Assembly: GCA_943789335.1 (NCBI GenBank)
Contig: CALSTS010000006.1
Location: 343,501 to 407,500, forward strand
Reading direction: 5' to 3'
Source of the DNA: an uncultured Pseudomonadales bacterium
GTDB taxonomy: Bacteria; Pseudomonadota; Gammaproteobacteria; Pseudomonadales; Pseudohongiellaceae
Length of the DNA stretch: 64,000 nucleotides
Shown: positions 54,438 to 63,856 of the stretch, one piece after another
Layout: every line of letters begins with the position of its first letter
Numbering within the stretch: position 1 is the first letter of the stretch
The notes under the pieces: model-generated
The model's database searches: none
Told to the model about the DNA's origin: nothing
Seen by the model: only the letters and a program-made list of their open reading frames with translations
Position numbers and translations under genes: made by a program

Positions 54438-55175
54438 TTGCACTTAAACAATATACGCATTGTACTAGTAAATACTTCTCACCCGGGAAATATCGGGGCT
54501 TCTGCTCGTGCCATTAAAAATATGGGCATATCCAAACTGTATCTGGTAGCTCCAAAAGACTATCCATCGGGTGTAGCTGTTGGCAGAGCTTCGTCAGCGC
54601 TAGATATTCTCGATAATGCTGTGCTTTGTGATGATTTAAAAGAAGCCATTGCGGACTGTAGTTTGGTGATTGGGACCAGTGCTCGTTCTAGACGTATTCC
54701 TTGGCCAATGGTTACTCCAGACAAGTGCGCGGAACTCTTGATTGAGGAAGGGCAGCAGCACAATGTAGCCCTGGTTTTCGGGCGTGAAGATCGAGGCTTA
54801 AGTAATGAAGAATTACAGCTTTGTCATTATCATGTCCAGATTGCTGCCAACCCCGAATATAGTTCGTTGAATCTTGGGGCTGCAGTTATGGTGCTCAGTC
54901 ATGAGATATACAAGTTGAGTCAGCATCTAGAAGAAGAGAACCAAGAAGTTGAACAGGCCTGGGATAACGAACTAGCAACTGTCGCAGAAGTTGAGACCTA
55001 CCTAAAAAATCTTGAGCAATTAATGACACAGATAGACTTCCATGACCCTGAAAACCCCCGCCATTTAATGCCAAGGTTGCGCCGTCTTTATAACCGAATA
55101 CGCCCAGATAAAATGGAAATCAATATTTTGCACGGTATTGTTTCAGAAACTCAAAAAAAGCTGAATAAAAAATAA
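54438..55175 (+). CDS. trmJ: tRNA (cytidine/uridine-2'-O-)-methyltransferase TrmJ
   Basis: SPOUT-family enzyme methylating position 32 of tRNAs. 245 residues with IRIVLVNTSHPGNIGASARA at the start, NVALVFGREDRGLSNEEL in the middle and PEYSSLNLGAAVMVLSHEIY forming the knot. TTG start at 54438; homologues begin at the same position. It lies upstream of iscR, as in E. coli and Pseudomonas. Confidence 0.95.
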   Translation: MHLNNIRIVLVNTSHPGNIGASARAIKNMGISKLYLVAPKDYPSGVAVGRASSALDILDNAVLCDDLKEAIADCSLVIGTSARSRRIPWPMVTPDKCAELLIEEGQQHNVALVFGREDRGLSNEELQLCHYHVQIAANPEYSSLNLGAAVMVLSHEIYKLSQHLEEENQEVEQAWDNELATVAEVETYLKNLEQLMTQIDFHDPENPRHLMPRLRRLYNRIRPDKMEINILHGIVSETQKKLNKK

Positions 55176-55235
55176 TTATTCGAGTGAGCTAAAGACTCAA
55201 AACGCTCGAGATGCTGTAATTTAGCTTATCTTTTA

Positions 55236-55291
55236 ATACTTGACTAATTCAGTTGGTTTTTACATAATACCCGAGTAATTTGATCAGGAAT
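55236..55291 (+). promoter_or_regulatory. isc promoter with two overlapping type-1 IscR boxes
   Basis: A strong sigma-70 promoter is visible: TTGACT (55240-55245), 17 bases, CATAAT (55263-55268). Against the type-1 IscR consensus, 55236-55260 matches at about 22 of 25 positions by my count and 55267-55291 at about 21 of 25. They cover the -35 and the -10/start regions, so [2Fe-2S]-IscR should repress the operon, as in E. coli. Confidence 0.8.
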
Positions 55292-55315
55292 AAAAACGAG
55301 TTTAAAAAGAGAACT

Positions 55316-55819
55316 ATGCGTCTAACTACTAAAGGCCGCTATGCCGTCACAGCCATGCTGGATCTAAGCATAAATGCCAATAGTGGACCGGTTAATCTGA
55401 ATGATATCTCTCAACGCCAGGACATATCACTATCTTACCTAGAACAGCTTTTCTCTAAGCTACGCAAAAATAATTTAGTGAAAAGTGTGCGCGGGCCAGG
55501 TGGTGGTTATTGTTTGAGTCGAGACGAAACCGATATTCATATGGCAGAAATTATCAATGCCGTGAGTGAATCTTTGGACACAACCAAATGTCAGGGGTCA
55601 GGTGATTGCCAAAAAGGCTCTATCTGCTTGACGCATCATTTATGGCAAGATTTAAGCGAACAGATATACGGTTATTTAAGCAATATTTCATTGGCCGACT
55701 TAATTTCCAAAAGAGAAATTAGTGAGATTGCGCAAGACCAGCATGAAAGACAGATGGAAAAGCTTGAAAAAAGTTTCGATACCATTGTTAGTACTGCTGC
55801 CAGCCGTACCAGCCTGTAA
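55316..55819 (+). CDS. iscR: Iron-sulfur cluster regulator IscR
   Basis: Rrf2-family [2Fe-2S] repressor of the isc operon. From ATG 55316 ([20 protein letters not shown]) the protein has 167 residues, with the winged helix at about 25-70 and cluster ligands C92, C98, C104 and H107 at the same positions as in E. coli. An ATG at 55280 would add 12 unlikely residues within the operator region. It heads the operon and is autoregulated through the boxes upstream. Confidence 0.96.
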   Translation: MRLTTKGRYAVTAMLDLSINANSGPVNLNDISQRQDISLSYLEQLFSKLRKNNLVKSVRGPGGGYCLSRDETDIHMAEIINAVSESLDTTKCQGSGDCQKGSICLTHHLWQDLSEQIYGYLSNISLADLISKREISEIAQDQHERQMEKLEKSFDTIVSTAASRTSL

Positions 55820-55855
55820 AACAGTTAACCAACAAGAGGTTTAAGAAGTAAAGAT

Positions 55856-57070
55856 ATGCGATCACCTATTTATTTTGATTATTCAGCAACCACTCCGGTT
55901 GATCCACGTGTGATGGATGCCATGGTGAAATGCCTAACTCTGGAAGGCAATTTTGGCAATCCTGCTTCACGTTCTCATGTGTTTGGTTGGAAAGCAGAAG
56001 AGGCCATTGAAGAAGCTCGTCAGCATGTAGCTGATCTTCTGCATTGTGATCCACGTGAAGTTGTTTGGACTTCTGGTGCTACGGAATCTGACAATCTTGC
56101 TCTTAAAGGCGTTGCTCATTTTTATCAGAGCAAAGGTAAACACATTATCACCTCAAAAATCGAGCATAAGGCCGTGTTAGATTCTTGTCGCCAACTTGAA
56201 AGGGAAGGGTTTGAAGTGACCTATCTTGAGCCTGATAAAAAAGGCCTGATTCAACCTGAAGATGTATCTAAAGCAATTCGGGAAGACACCATTTTAGTTT
56301 CATTAATGCATGTTAATAATGAAATTGGGGTGATCAATGACATCGCAGCCATAGGTGAAATAACTCGAGAGAAAAAAGTGTTATTTCATGTGGATGCAGC
56401 TCAGAGCGTTGGCAAGATTGAAATAGATTTAGAAGATATGAAAGTTGATTTAATGTCATTGACAGCGCATAAAGTCTACGGCCCTAAGGGTGTAGGTGCG
56501 CTATATGTACGTCGTAAACCACGAGTGCGTTTAGAAGCTCAAATGCATGGTGGCGGCCATGAGCGTGGTATGCGTTCGGGTACATTACCGACCCATCAGA
56601 TCGTTGGTATGGGAGAAGCTTACCGTATTGCAAAGCTTGAAATGCAAGCAGATACCGAGAAAAGTTTGATGCTAAGACAGCGCTTTTTAAAAGGCCTGGA
56701 AGGTATGGAAGAAGTTTATATCAATGGCGATATTGAACAACGCGTGCCCAGTAACTTAAATGTCAGCTTTAATTTTGTAGAAGGCGAATCGCTGATTATG
56801 GCTTTAAAAGATTTGGCAGTGTCGTCTGGTTCTGCCTGTACATCTGCCAGCCTTGAACCATCATATGTATTAAGAGCAATTGGCTTAAACGATGAACTAG
56901 CTCATAGCTCCTTGCGTTTTAGTATCGGTCGTTTCACCACGGAAGAAGATGTAGATTTTGCAGTAGAAAAAGTTAAAGAAGCAGTGACGAAATTGAGAGA
57001 GTTGTCGCCGCTTTGGGACATGTTTAAAGATGGAGTCGATATATCAAAAATTGAATGGGCAGCCCACTAG
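55856..57070 (+). CDS. iscS: Cysteine desulfurase IscS
   Basis: PLP enzyme supplying sulfur for Fe-S clusters and tRNA thiolation. The 404-residue chain has PLP-binding lysine K206 ([10 protein letters not shown]) and the mobile-loop catalytic cysteine C328 in [14 protein letters not shown], same numbering as E. coli. It starts 36 bases after iscR and is followed by a gap of 229 bases holding a palindromic element before iscU. Confidence 0.98.
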   Translation: MRSPIYFDYSATTPVDPRVMDAMVKCLTLEGNFGNPASRSHVFGWKAEEAIEEARQHVADLLHCDPREVVWTSGATESDNLALKGVAHFYQSKGKHIITSKIEHKAVLDSCRQLEREGFEVTYLEPDKKGLIQPEDVSKAIREDTILVSLMHVNNEIGVINDIAAIGEITREKKVLFHVDAAQSVGKIEIDLEDMKVDLMSLTAHKVYGPKGVGALYVRRKPRVRLEAQMHGGGHERGMRSGTLPTHQIVGMGEAYRIAKLEMQADTEKSLMLRQRFLKGLEGMEEVYINGDIEQRVPSNLNVSFNFVEGESLIMALKDLAVSSGSACTSASLEPSYVLRAIGLNDELAHSSLRFSIGRFTTEEDVDFAVEKVKEAVTKLRELSPLWDMFKDGVDISKIEWAAH

Positions 57071-57090
57071 CGGGAGTAAAGCTATTGCGC

Positions 57091-57187
57091 TTATCAATAC
57101 TGCGTTAAAAATTTTATCAAAATGCTCATTTACTCTTTAGTAAACTGCGCTTTTTTAAAAAAATTTATCCAGTCCTGATTTCGCTCA
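57091..57187. repeat. Long imperfect palindrome between iscS and iscU
   Basis: The centre is tttact-cttt-agtaaa (57129-57144). Outward the arms stay roughly complementary: tgctca against the following gcgc-rich side, then ttaaaaattttatc against aaaaaaatttatcc, and aatactg against cagtcctgatt. It resembles short palindromic intergenic elements of marine gammaproteobacteria. In the isc transcript it would fold into a long stem and may set the iscS:iscU ratio. Confidence 0.55.
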
Positions 57188-57299
57188 TAAGGTTTTTTGA
57201 AGCACCTAGACAATTGAAGAATTTAGAATTGAAAAAGTTTTTTAAAAGAGATTAATTTTAGAAGTTTAATAAGTTTGGTAAGTTAAAGAGGTAAATATT

Positions 57300-57710
57300 A
57301 TGGCTTATTCAGAAAAAGTTTTAGATCATTATGAAAATCCACGTAACGTAGGCAAGTTGGATGATGATGATAAAAATGTTGGTACGGGCATGGTGGGGGC
57401 ACCTGCTTGTGGCGATGTTATGCGTTTGCAAATCAAGGTGAGTGATGCGGGAGTTATTGAAGACGCTAAATTTAAAACCTACGGTTGCGGTTCAGCAATT
57501 GCTTCAAGCTCTTTGCTAACTGAATGGGTCAAAGGCAGAACTCTTGATGATGCTCAGAAAATTAAAAATAGTGAAATTGCTGAAGAGTTAGGATTGCCCC
57601 CTGTTAAAATTCACTGTTCAGTATTAGCAGAAGATGCAATTAAAGCAGCTATTGCAGATGTAAAAAATAAACGTGGTTACACGCAAAAAGAAGTAGCAAC
57701 TGAGCAGTAA
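57300..57710 (+). CDS. iscU: Fe-S cluster assembly scaffold IscU
   Basis: The 136-residue scaffold has the three cluster cysteines C37, C63 and C106, the conserved D39, and the LPPVK motif (99-103) recognised by HscA. The C-terminal tail (KRGYTQKEVATEQ) is a few residues longer than in E. coli. It is preceded by an AT-rich leader and the palindrome, and followed by a tandem-repeat spacer. Confidence 0.98.
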   Translation: MAYSEKVLDHYENPRNVGKLDDDDKNVGTGMVGAPACGDVMRLQIKVSDAGVIEDAKFKTYGCGSAIASSSLLTEWVKGRTLDDAQKIKNSEIAEELGLPPVKIHCSVLAEDAIKAAIADVKNKRGYTQKEVATEQ

Positions 57711-57743
57711 TGTCGCCAGCAAGAAAAACGTAAAGTGCTTTGA

Positions 57744-57815
57744 GAGATAGTTTAAGAGATAGTTTAAGAGATAGTTTGAGAAATAGTTAGAGAAAGAGTT
57801 AGAGAAAGAGGAAAG
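57744..57815. repeat. 12-bp tandem repeats between iscU and iscA
   Basis: gagatagtttaa at 57744 and 57756, gagatagtttga at 57768, then progressively diverged units (gaaatagttaga, gaaagagttaga, gaaagaggaaag). Five to six units fill the spacer up to the iscA ribosome site, and the last units supply an aggaaagagaag Shine-Dalgarno-like stretch. Confidence 0.85.
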
Positions 57816-57824
57816 AGAAGTAGC

Positions 57825-58148
57825 ATGGCTATAACAATGAGCAAGCCTGCGGCGGAACACGTCGCTTCACAACTGGAAAGTAGAGGCAAAGGCCTAGGCA
57901 TACGTGTGGGCGTAACAACCACAGGTTGCTCCGGTATGGCTTATGTGCTCGAATTCGTAGATGAGCTAGACGAAAGTGACGCAGTATTTGAAGATCACGG
58001 CATTAAAATTATAGTTGACCCAAAAAGTCTGGTTTACATCGATGGTACAGAAATGGATTTTGTAAAATCAGGCGTCAATGAAGGCTTCGAATTTCGCAAC
58101 CCGAATGTAAAAGGTGAATGCGGATGCGGAGAATCTTTCTCAATTTAA
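57825..58148 (+). CDS. iscA: Fe-S assembly A-type carrier IscA
   Basis: The 107-residue HesB-like carrier has the three invariant cysteines C35, C99 and C101 (TTGCSG and GECGCGESF), identical in spacing to E. coli IscA. It transfers clusters or iron to target proteins. Preceded by the 12-bp tandem-repeat spacer. Confidence 0.97.
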   Translation: MAITMSKPAAEHVASQLESRGKGLGIRVGVTTTGCSGMAYVLEFVDELDESDAVFEDHGIKIIVDPKSLVYIDGTEMDFVKSGVNEGFEFRNPNVKGECGCGESFSI

Positions 58149-58211
58149 AATTATTAAATGGGTTCATTTCAAACCTTATCAGGTCTTTAATACTTAGAAA
58201 GGCATGCTCTT

Positions 58212-58742
58212 TTGACTATTGCTAATAAAAATTATTTTGAAATTTTCTCCTTACAAGAAAGTTTCGATTTGGATTTAGAAAATCTTACTGTTGAGTATAA
58301 AAATCTGCAGTCGCAAATGCACCCGGACAAGTTCAGTGGTGCTGATGACGCTAGTAGATTGCATGCCTTGCAGTTAAGCTCCATCATCAATGATGCATTT
58401 GATACTTTAAAGTCTCCACTAAAACGAGCTGCATATTTACTTACGCTAAATGGGATTAATCCGGAAGAGAATAATCAAAACCATTTAGCTGAATCTTTTC
58501 TATTGCAACAAATGGAATGGCGCGATCTCTTGGATGATGCTACCGAAGAGGAAGATTTGACTCTAGTTGAGAACTTAAAACAGGAAGTCATGGAGGAACG
58601 TGAAAATTGTATTATTGAATTCCAGGACTTCGTAAATGCTTATAACTTTGTTGATGCAAAACCTATATATAATAAGTTGCAATTTGTTGAAAAAATGCTT
58701 GTTGAAATAAATCGTTCAGAAGAAAAAATTCTGGATTACTAA
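58212..58742 (+). CDS. hscB: Co-chaperone HscB (Hsc20)
   Basis: J-domain protein that delivers IscU to HscA. The 176-residue product has the J domain with the HPD motif (SQMHPDKFSG, about 35-44) and a C-terminal three-helix IscU-binding domain. TTG start at 58212 (MTIANKNYFEIFSL), where homologues begin. Slightly longer than the E. coli protein (171). Confidence 0.93.
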   Translation: MTIANKNYFEIFSLQESFDLDLENLTVEYKNLQSQMHPDKFSGADDASRLHALQLSSIINDAFDTLKSPLKRAAYLLTLNGINPEENNQNHLAESFLLQQMEWRDLLDDATEEEDLTLVENLKQEVMEERENCIIEFQDFVNAYNFVDAKPIYNKLQFVEKMLVEINRSEEKILDY

Positions 58743-58776
58743 AACCGATTATTAATACCGATTACTAACACGAAAG

Positions 58777-60609
58777 ATGGCCTTACTTAGCATTTCAGAA
58801 CCTGGACAAAGCCCGCGTCGTAGTCATGCTAATAAGCATGCATTAGGTATTGATTTGGGCACTACCAATTCTTTAGTTGCGTCTGCATCCCCAGATGGTC
58901 CTAAGGTAATTACTAATGAAGATGGTTGCGAACTGTTACCTTCGGTGGTTGCATATTCTAAAAATAAAATCCTTGTAGGTCAGCTAGCCTTAAATTCTGC
59001 TGAGCAAATAAGCTCTGTTAAACGCCTAATGGGAAGGGGCTCGAGTGATATTAAGCATAAACTTTCTTACACCCTAACTAACGCCGAATCTGGTGGCATG
59101 CCGCTAATTGAAACTTCGGCTGGACTTAAGAGTCCGGTAGAAGTTTCCGCAGAAATACTTAAGGTGCTAGCTGCTCAAGGCAAACAATATTTAAATGCCG
59201 AAATTGATGGGGTAGTCATAACCGTACCTGCTTATTTTGATGAAGCTCAACGCCAAGCGACTAAAGATGCTGCTCGCATTGCTGATTTAAATGTTTTGCG
59301 CTTGTTAAGTGAGCCAACTGCCGCGGCAGTCGCTTATGGTTTGGATAAAAAGCTGGAAGGTAATGTAATTATTTTTGATCTAGGCGGTGGGACTTTTGAT
59401 GTTTCCTTAATGCGCTTAGAGAAAGGTGTTTTTGAAGTCTTAGCGACAGGCGGTGATACTGCTTTGGGTGGCGATGATTTTGATCGCGCTATTATGCATT
59501 GGGTACAAGAGCAGTCCCAAATAGAATTACAGCAAGAACAAATTGCTGAACTTTCTTCAATCGCAAGAAATGCTAAGCATGTGTTAACTGAAGAACAAAC
59601 AGTCGAAATAAAATTTTCAGCTTGGTCAGGCGTTCTTAGTAGAGAGCATTATTATCAACTGATAGATCCTTTGATACAACAAACCTTAAAAGCTTGTCGA
59701 CGTGTGCTTCGAGATGCGTCGATGGAGATTTCCGATATAACAGATGTTGTGATGGTAGGCGGTTCAACACGGTCGCCTAGAGTGCAGGAAAAGGTGGAAA
59801 GCTTTTTTCAGCGATCATTGCTTAATGAGATTGATCCTGATCAGGTTGTTGCGCTTGGTGCGGCGATTCAGGCAGATATTCTGGTAGGAAATAAATACGA
59901 CAACGATTTATTGCTGCTAGATGTTAATCCTCTTTCTTTAGGTATAGAAACAATGGGAAGTCTGGTAGAAAAAATTATTCCGCGTAATACCACAATTCCA
60001 GTGAGTCGGGCACAAGACTTTACAACGTTCAAAGATGGTCAGACTGTAATGAGTCTACATGTCTTACAAGGAGAAAGGGAGTTAGTAGAAGACTGCCGCT
60101 CATTAGCTAAATTTGAATTATGTGGCATTCCTCCTATGGTTGCTGGCGCTGCGGTTATTCGAGTGTCTTTTCAGGTAGATGCGGATGGTTTGCTTTCAGT
60201 TGAGGCAGAAGAGCAATCTTCCGGTGTGAAAAGCAGTATCGTAGTAAAACCATCCTTTGGTCTAGAAGAAAAAGAGATTGAGGCGATGATCTTAGCCTCT
60301 CATCGTGAAGCCGAGCATGACCGGGATCTTCGAAGATTAAAAGAAAATGAAGTTGAAGCCTTGCGGATAATTGAAGCTATCAAATCGGCTCTAGCACAGG
60401 ATGCCGAGTTATTAGATGAAGCAGAATTAAAATCATTACAGCAAGGTTTAAGCACATTAGAGGAAGCTTTGAAGAGCGATGATGCTGATTTAATTCAACA
60501 ACACTCAGAAGCACTCAATGAATTAAGTGTAACTTTTGCAGCCAGACGTATGGATAGTCAAATTAAAACTGCATTCAAGGGTAAAAAACTAGAAGAGGTC
60601 GACCGTTAA
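58777..60609 (+). CDS. hscA: Hsp70-type chaperone HscA
   Basis: 610 residues: an ATPase domain ([43 protein letters not shown]) and a substrate-binding domain recognising the LPPVK motif of IscU, starting near [17 protein letters not shown]. It drives cluster release from IscU. Its stop codon overlaps the fdx start by one base. Confidence 0.97.
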   Translation: MALLSISEPGQSPRRSHANKHALGIDLGTTNSLVASASPDGPKVITNEDGCELLPSVVAYSKNKILVGQLALNSAEQISSVKRLMGRGSSDIKHKLSYTLTNAESGGMPLIETSAGLKSPVEVSAEILKVLAAQGKQYLNAEIDGVVITVPAYFDEAQRQATKDAARIADLNVLRLLSEPTAAAVAYGLDKKLEGNVIIFDLGGGTFDVSLMRLEKGVFEVLATGGDTALGGDDFDRAIMHWVQEQSQIELQQEQIAELSSIARNAKHVLTEEQTVEIKFSAWSGVLSREHYYQLIDPLIQQTLKACRRVLRDASMEISDITDVVMVGGSTRSPRVQEKVESFFQRSLLNEIDPDQVVALGAAIQADILVGNKYDNDLLLLDVNPLSLGIETMGSLVEKIIPRNTTIPVSRAQDFTTFKDGQTVMSLHVLQGERELVEDCRSLAKFELCGIPPMVAGAAVIRVSFQVDADGLLSVEAEEQSSGVKSSIVVKPSFGLEEKEIEAMILASHREAEHDRDLRRLKENEVEALRIIEAIKSALAQDAELLDEAELKSLQQGLSTLEEALKSDDADLIQQHSEALNELSVTFAARRMDSQIKTAFKGKKLEEVDR

Positions 60610-60947
60610 TGCCGAAACTTATCGTTATGCCACATCCTGATCGTTGTCCTGATGGTATGGAGATGGAAGCTGAACCTGGTGAGAGCATTTTAAATGTCGC
60701 ACTTCGAAATGGTATAGATATTGAACATGCCTGTGAAAAAGCCTGTGCTTGTACAACCTGTCATGTAGTAATTCGCCAGGGTTTTGATTCTCTGAAAGAG
60801 TCTGATGAAAACGAAGATGACATGTTAGATAAGGCTTGGGGGCTAGAACCAGACTCACGCTTGAGTTGTCAGGCTTTAGTGGCAGATAAAGATTTGGTTA
60901 TTGAAATCCCTAAGTACAATATAAACATGGTGTCGGAAGCGCATTGA
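60609..60947 (+). CDS. fdx: [2Fe-2S] ferredoxin of the isc operon
   Basis: The 112-residue ferredoxin has cluster ligands C42-x5-C48-x2-C51 ([16 protein letters not shown]) and the distal cysteine in RLSCQAL. It supplies electrons for cluster assembly on IscU. Coupled to hscA by overlap. Confidence 0.96.
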   Translation: MPKLIVMPHPDRCPDGMEMEAEPGESILNVALRNGIDIEHACEKACACTTCHVVIRQGFDSLKESDENEDDMLDKAWGLEPDSRLSCQALVADKDLVIEIPKYNINMVSEAH

Positions 60948-60950
60948 AAA

Positions 60951-61595
60951 ATGCTCAACATGAATTTTGCAGAAAGAGTAGTCATTCATACTAAAGATCA
61001 GGAATGGCAAGCTAGTCCAATGCCTGGTGTTTGGCGTGTACCTTTAGCAAGAGAAGACAAAGAAATAGGTCATGCAACTAGTATTGTTAAATATGATGCC
61101 GGCTCATCTTTTTCAGAGCATGATCATCCTCAAGGTGAGGAAATATTTGTATTAGAAGGCACTTTTTCTGATCAAACAGGTGATTATGGTAAAGGCCAAT
61201 ATTTTAGAAACCCAAAAGGTTTTAAACATGCCCCTTTTAGCAAAAAAGGCTGTGTCCTATTTGTAAAACTACATCAGTTTCAGGCCGATGATAAAGCGCA
61301 TTTATTAGTCGATACCCAAAACACACAATGGCAGCAAGGTCATGGCAAATTAAAGGTCATGTCTTTACATAGCCATTTAACAGAATCGACAGCGCTGATA
61401 TTTTGGCCTGCGGGTACAAAATTCCAGCCACACACTCATTTTGGGGGTGAAGAAATCTTTGTCATCAGTGGCGAGTTAATAGATGAGTTTGGTCGCTACC
61501 CTGAAGGCACTTGGTTAAGAAACCCACATGCTAGCCAACATAATCCATATACTTTAGTAGATACGTTAATATGGGTGAAAGTTGGGCATTTATAG
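60951..61595 (+). CDS. Cupin protein (ChrR-type double cupin) inside the isc operon
   Basis: The 214-residue protein has two cupin units: FSEHDHPQGEEIFVLEGTFSD with FRNPKGFKH, and FQPHTHFGGEEIFVISGELI with LRNPHASQHNPY. Both keep histidine/glutamate ligands (H-x-H, E), so one or two metals are likely. The fold matches ChrR-like cupins that sense oxidants as anti-sigma factors, but there is no N-terminal sigma-binding domain. It starts 3 bases after fdx and precedes iscX, so is part of the transcript. The preferred start may be the ATG at 60960. Confidence 0.82.
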   Translation: MLNMNFAERVVIHTKDQEWQASPMPGVWRVPLAREDKEIGHATSIVKYDAGSSFSEHDHPQGEEIFVLEGTFSDQTGDYGKGQYFRNPKGFKHAPFSKKGCVLFVKLHQFQADDKAHLLVDTQNTQWQQGHGKLKVMSLHSHLTESTALIFWPAGTKFQPHTHFGGEEIFVISGELIDEFGRYPEGTWLRNPHASQHNPYTLVDTLIWVKVGHL

Positions 61596-61633
61596 TGTTG
61601 TTGGATTACTAGAAAAAATTGTTAGGTAAATAT

Positions 61634-61825
61634 ATGAAATGGACAGATACGATAGATATAGCCATCGAGCTAGTCGAAAAGTTTCCGGAAGTTGATCCTC
61701 AATATGTGAATTTCGTTGATTTACATCGTTGGGTTTGCGAACTGGAAGGCTTTGATGATGATCCTGAGCGTAGTGGTGAGAAGATCTTAGAAGCTATACA
61801 AATGGCCTGGATCGACGAGTCTTAG
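61634..61825 (+). CDS. iscX: Fe-S assembly accessory protein IscX
   Basis: 63 residues (MKWTDTIDIAIELVEKFPEV, YVNFVDLHRWVCELEGFDDD) with the acidic face that binds IscS and iron. I use ATG 61634 because homologues start MKW; the TTG at 61619 adds five residues. It closes the isc operon. Confidence 0.95.
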   Translation: MKWTDTIDIAIELVEKFPEVDPQYVNFVDLHRWVCELEGFDDDPERSGEKILEAIQMAWIDES

Positions 61826-62210
61826 CTACTGCATTCGTTGAGCTAAGACAAAGCAATACAATAAGCCGCGTCTTTCTAGCGTCAGAAAATTCTTAGGTAT
61901 TGTGTTTGGCAATACTTCATTAAAGCCGATTTTCCACTCGGGTCCTTACTGGTTTGTAAGCCCCCTCGTTAAATAATCTTCTTTGCTTTAGCATTACTGC
62001 AAATATAGGCCGTTGATTGTGGGTGAGGAGCGGCAGCGAGCTGACCACATATTGGCTCTATTCAGGCAAAATTACAGATTAAAGCCGTTAGCTACTAATT
62101 AATATTTGGTAACGCTAAGCAATTAAAAACCATACATAAAATCCCTAAATATGCGTATAATGCGCGCACTTAAAATTTTGTAAGTAATTTGTAAATCTGG
62201 GAGTTAATTG
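61826..62210 (+). other. Gene-free region between isc operon and ndk
   Basis: 385 bases with no convincing frame. It holds a hairpin ccttac-tggttt-gtaagc near 61946-61962 and, close to ndk, a TATAAT (62156-62161) that fits a -10 box about 50 bases before the ndk start. No strong terminator for the isc operon is evident. Confidence 0.4.
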
Positions 62211-62642
62211 ATGGCCGTGGAACGAACTTTATCTATTATTAAACCTGATGCGATTGCCAAGAATGTTATTGGCGAAATTATCAGCCGTTTTGAGAAAGGC
62301 GGGCTCAAGGTTGTAGCTGCAAAAATGCTACAACTGGATGATACGCTTGCAGGTGGTTTTTATGCCGAGCATAAAGAACGACCTTTTTATAATGATTTAG
62401 TCGAATTTATGACCTCAGGGCCGGTTATTGTTCAGGTTCTTGAAGGTGAAGATGCGATCACTAAAAACCGCGACTTAATGGGAGCCACTAACCCGGCTGA
62501 AGCTGCACCAGGTACAATTCGTGCTGATTTTGCTAACTCGATCGATGCGAACGCTGTACATGGCTCCGATTCAGCAAGTTCTGCTGAAAGAGAAGTTTCA
62601 TATTTCTTTAAGCCTGAGGAAATTTGTCCTCGAAGATTCTAG
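62211..62642 (+). CDS. ndk: Nucleoside diphosphate kinase
   Basis: The 143-residue enzyme ([20 protein letters not shown]) has the catalytic histidine in NAVHGSDSA (about H117). It balances NTP and dNTP pools. ATG 62211 is preferred to the adjacent TTG 62208; tgggag lies about 8 bases upstream. Order ndk-rlmN-pilW is conserved in Pseudomonas and relatives. Confidence 0.97.
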   Translation: MAVERTLSIIKPDAIAKNVIGEIISRFEKGGLKVVAAKMLQLDDTLAGGFYAEHKERPFYNDLVEFMTSGPVIVQVLEGEDAITKNRDLMGATNPAEAAPGTIRADFANSIDANAVHGSDSASSAEREVSYFFKPEEICPRRF

Positions 62643-62678
62643 GGTAAGAGGCGAAATCCTGTTGAACAGGAAAAAACT

Positions 62679-63821
62679 ATGCCGACACAGCTAACCAATT
62701 TACTTGGTCTAAGCAAAACTAAAATGGAGGCTTTTCTTCTTAGCTTAGGAGAAAAGCCTTTTCGCGCTATACAGTTGATGAAATGGATTCACCAACAAGG
62801 CGTGACCGATTTTGATGCCATGACTAATATCAGCAAATCCTTGAGAGCTAGTCTCAAGGAATGTGCAGAGATTCGCCTGCCTCTTATCAAAGAATGCTAT
62901 GAAGCTGAAGATGGTTGTTTCAAATGGGTAGTTGAAGTTACTAGTGGTAGTTCAGTTGAAATGGTTTATATCCCAGAGGCTGGTAGGGGAACCCTCTGTA
63001 TTTCTTCACAGGCAGGCTGCAGTCTGGATTGTAAATTTTGTGCTACAGGCAAGCAGGGCTTTAACAGTGATTTAACAACAGCAGAAATTATCGGCCAACT
63101 TTGGCTGGTAAACCAGACTTTTAATACTTTTGGCACTAAGGCTTCACGTAAAGTAACCAATGTTGTGATGATGGGTATGGGTGAGCCTTTGATGAATTTT
63201 GATAATGTTATGGATGCTGTTGGCCTTATGATGGAAGATAATTGTTATGGTCTTTCTAAACGGCGTGTGACTATAAGTACTTCGGGTGTAGTGCCAAAAA
63301 TTTATGAAATGCAAGAACACACTGATGCTTCAATTGCCGTTTCATTACATGCGCCAAATGATGAATTACGCAGTGAAATTGTTCCGATAAATCGTAAATA
63401 CCCTATTAAAGAATTGTTAAGTAGTGTGAATGCTTATCTGGATTCCTTAACAGATAGTCGTGTTGCTACAATTGAATATATTTTAATTTCTGGAGTGAAC
63501 GATCATCGTCAGCATGCCAGGGAATTAGCTGAAATTTTGAAAGAAACACCCTGTAAAATTAACTTAATTCCGTTTAACCCTTTTGCCGGCTCTGACTATA
63601 ATCGATCTTCAGATTCAGCCATTAGTAATTTCCGCAAAATCTTACAAGAAGCAGGCTACATAGTTACTGTTCGTACGACTCGTGGTGACGAAATTGGCGC
63701 TGCATGTGGGCAATTGGTTGGGCAGGTTGATGATACTACACGTCGGAGTGCGCGGCACTTGGCTGCTCAAAAACAAAAACAGGCAGAAAGCAATGCGGTT
63801 CAGAGTCTAAAAGTTCAATAA
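62679..63821 (+). CDS. rlmN: Dual-specificity 23S rRNA/tRNA adenine-C2 methyltransferase
   Basis: Radical-SAM enzyme methylating A2503 of 23S rRNA and A37 of certain tRNAs. 380 residues with the cluster motif CSLDCKFC (C114, C118, C121), [12 protein letters not shown] downstream, and the C-terminal catalytic cysteine in GAACGQL. Length is normal. It follows ndk by 36 bases. Confidence 0.97.
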   Translation: MPTQLTNLLGLSKTKMEAFLLSLGEKPFRAIQLMKWIHQQGVTDFDAMTNISKSLRASLKECAEIRLPLIKECYEAEDGCFKWVVEVTSGSSVEMVYIPEAGRGTLCISSQAGCSLDCKFCATGKQGFNSDLTTAEIIGQLWLVNQTFNTFGTKASRKVTNVVMMGMGEPLMNFDNVMDAVGLMMEDNCYGLSKRRVTISTSGVVPKIYEMQEHTDASIAVSLHAPNDELRSEIVPINRKYPIKELLSSVNAYLDSLTDSRVATIEYILISGVNDHRQHARELAEILKETPCKINLIPFNPFAGSDYNRSSDSAISNFRKILQEAGYIVTVRTTRGDEIGAACGQLVGQVDDTTRRSARHLAAQKQKQAESNAVQSLKVQ

Positions 63822-63856
63822 TATGGTAGGCTAACAGAGTTAACTAGAGTCTTGGA

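Noticed and set aside
57744-57815. Possible CRISPR-like array from regular repeats
   Set aside because: Units are 12 bp, directly adjacent with no spacers, and degenerate; it is a simple tandem repeat.
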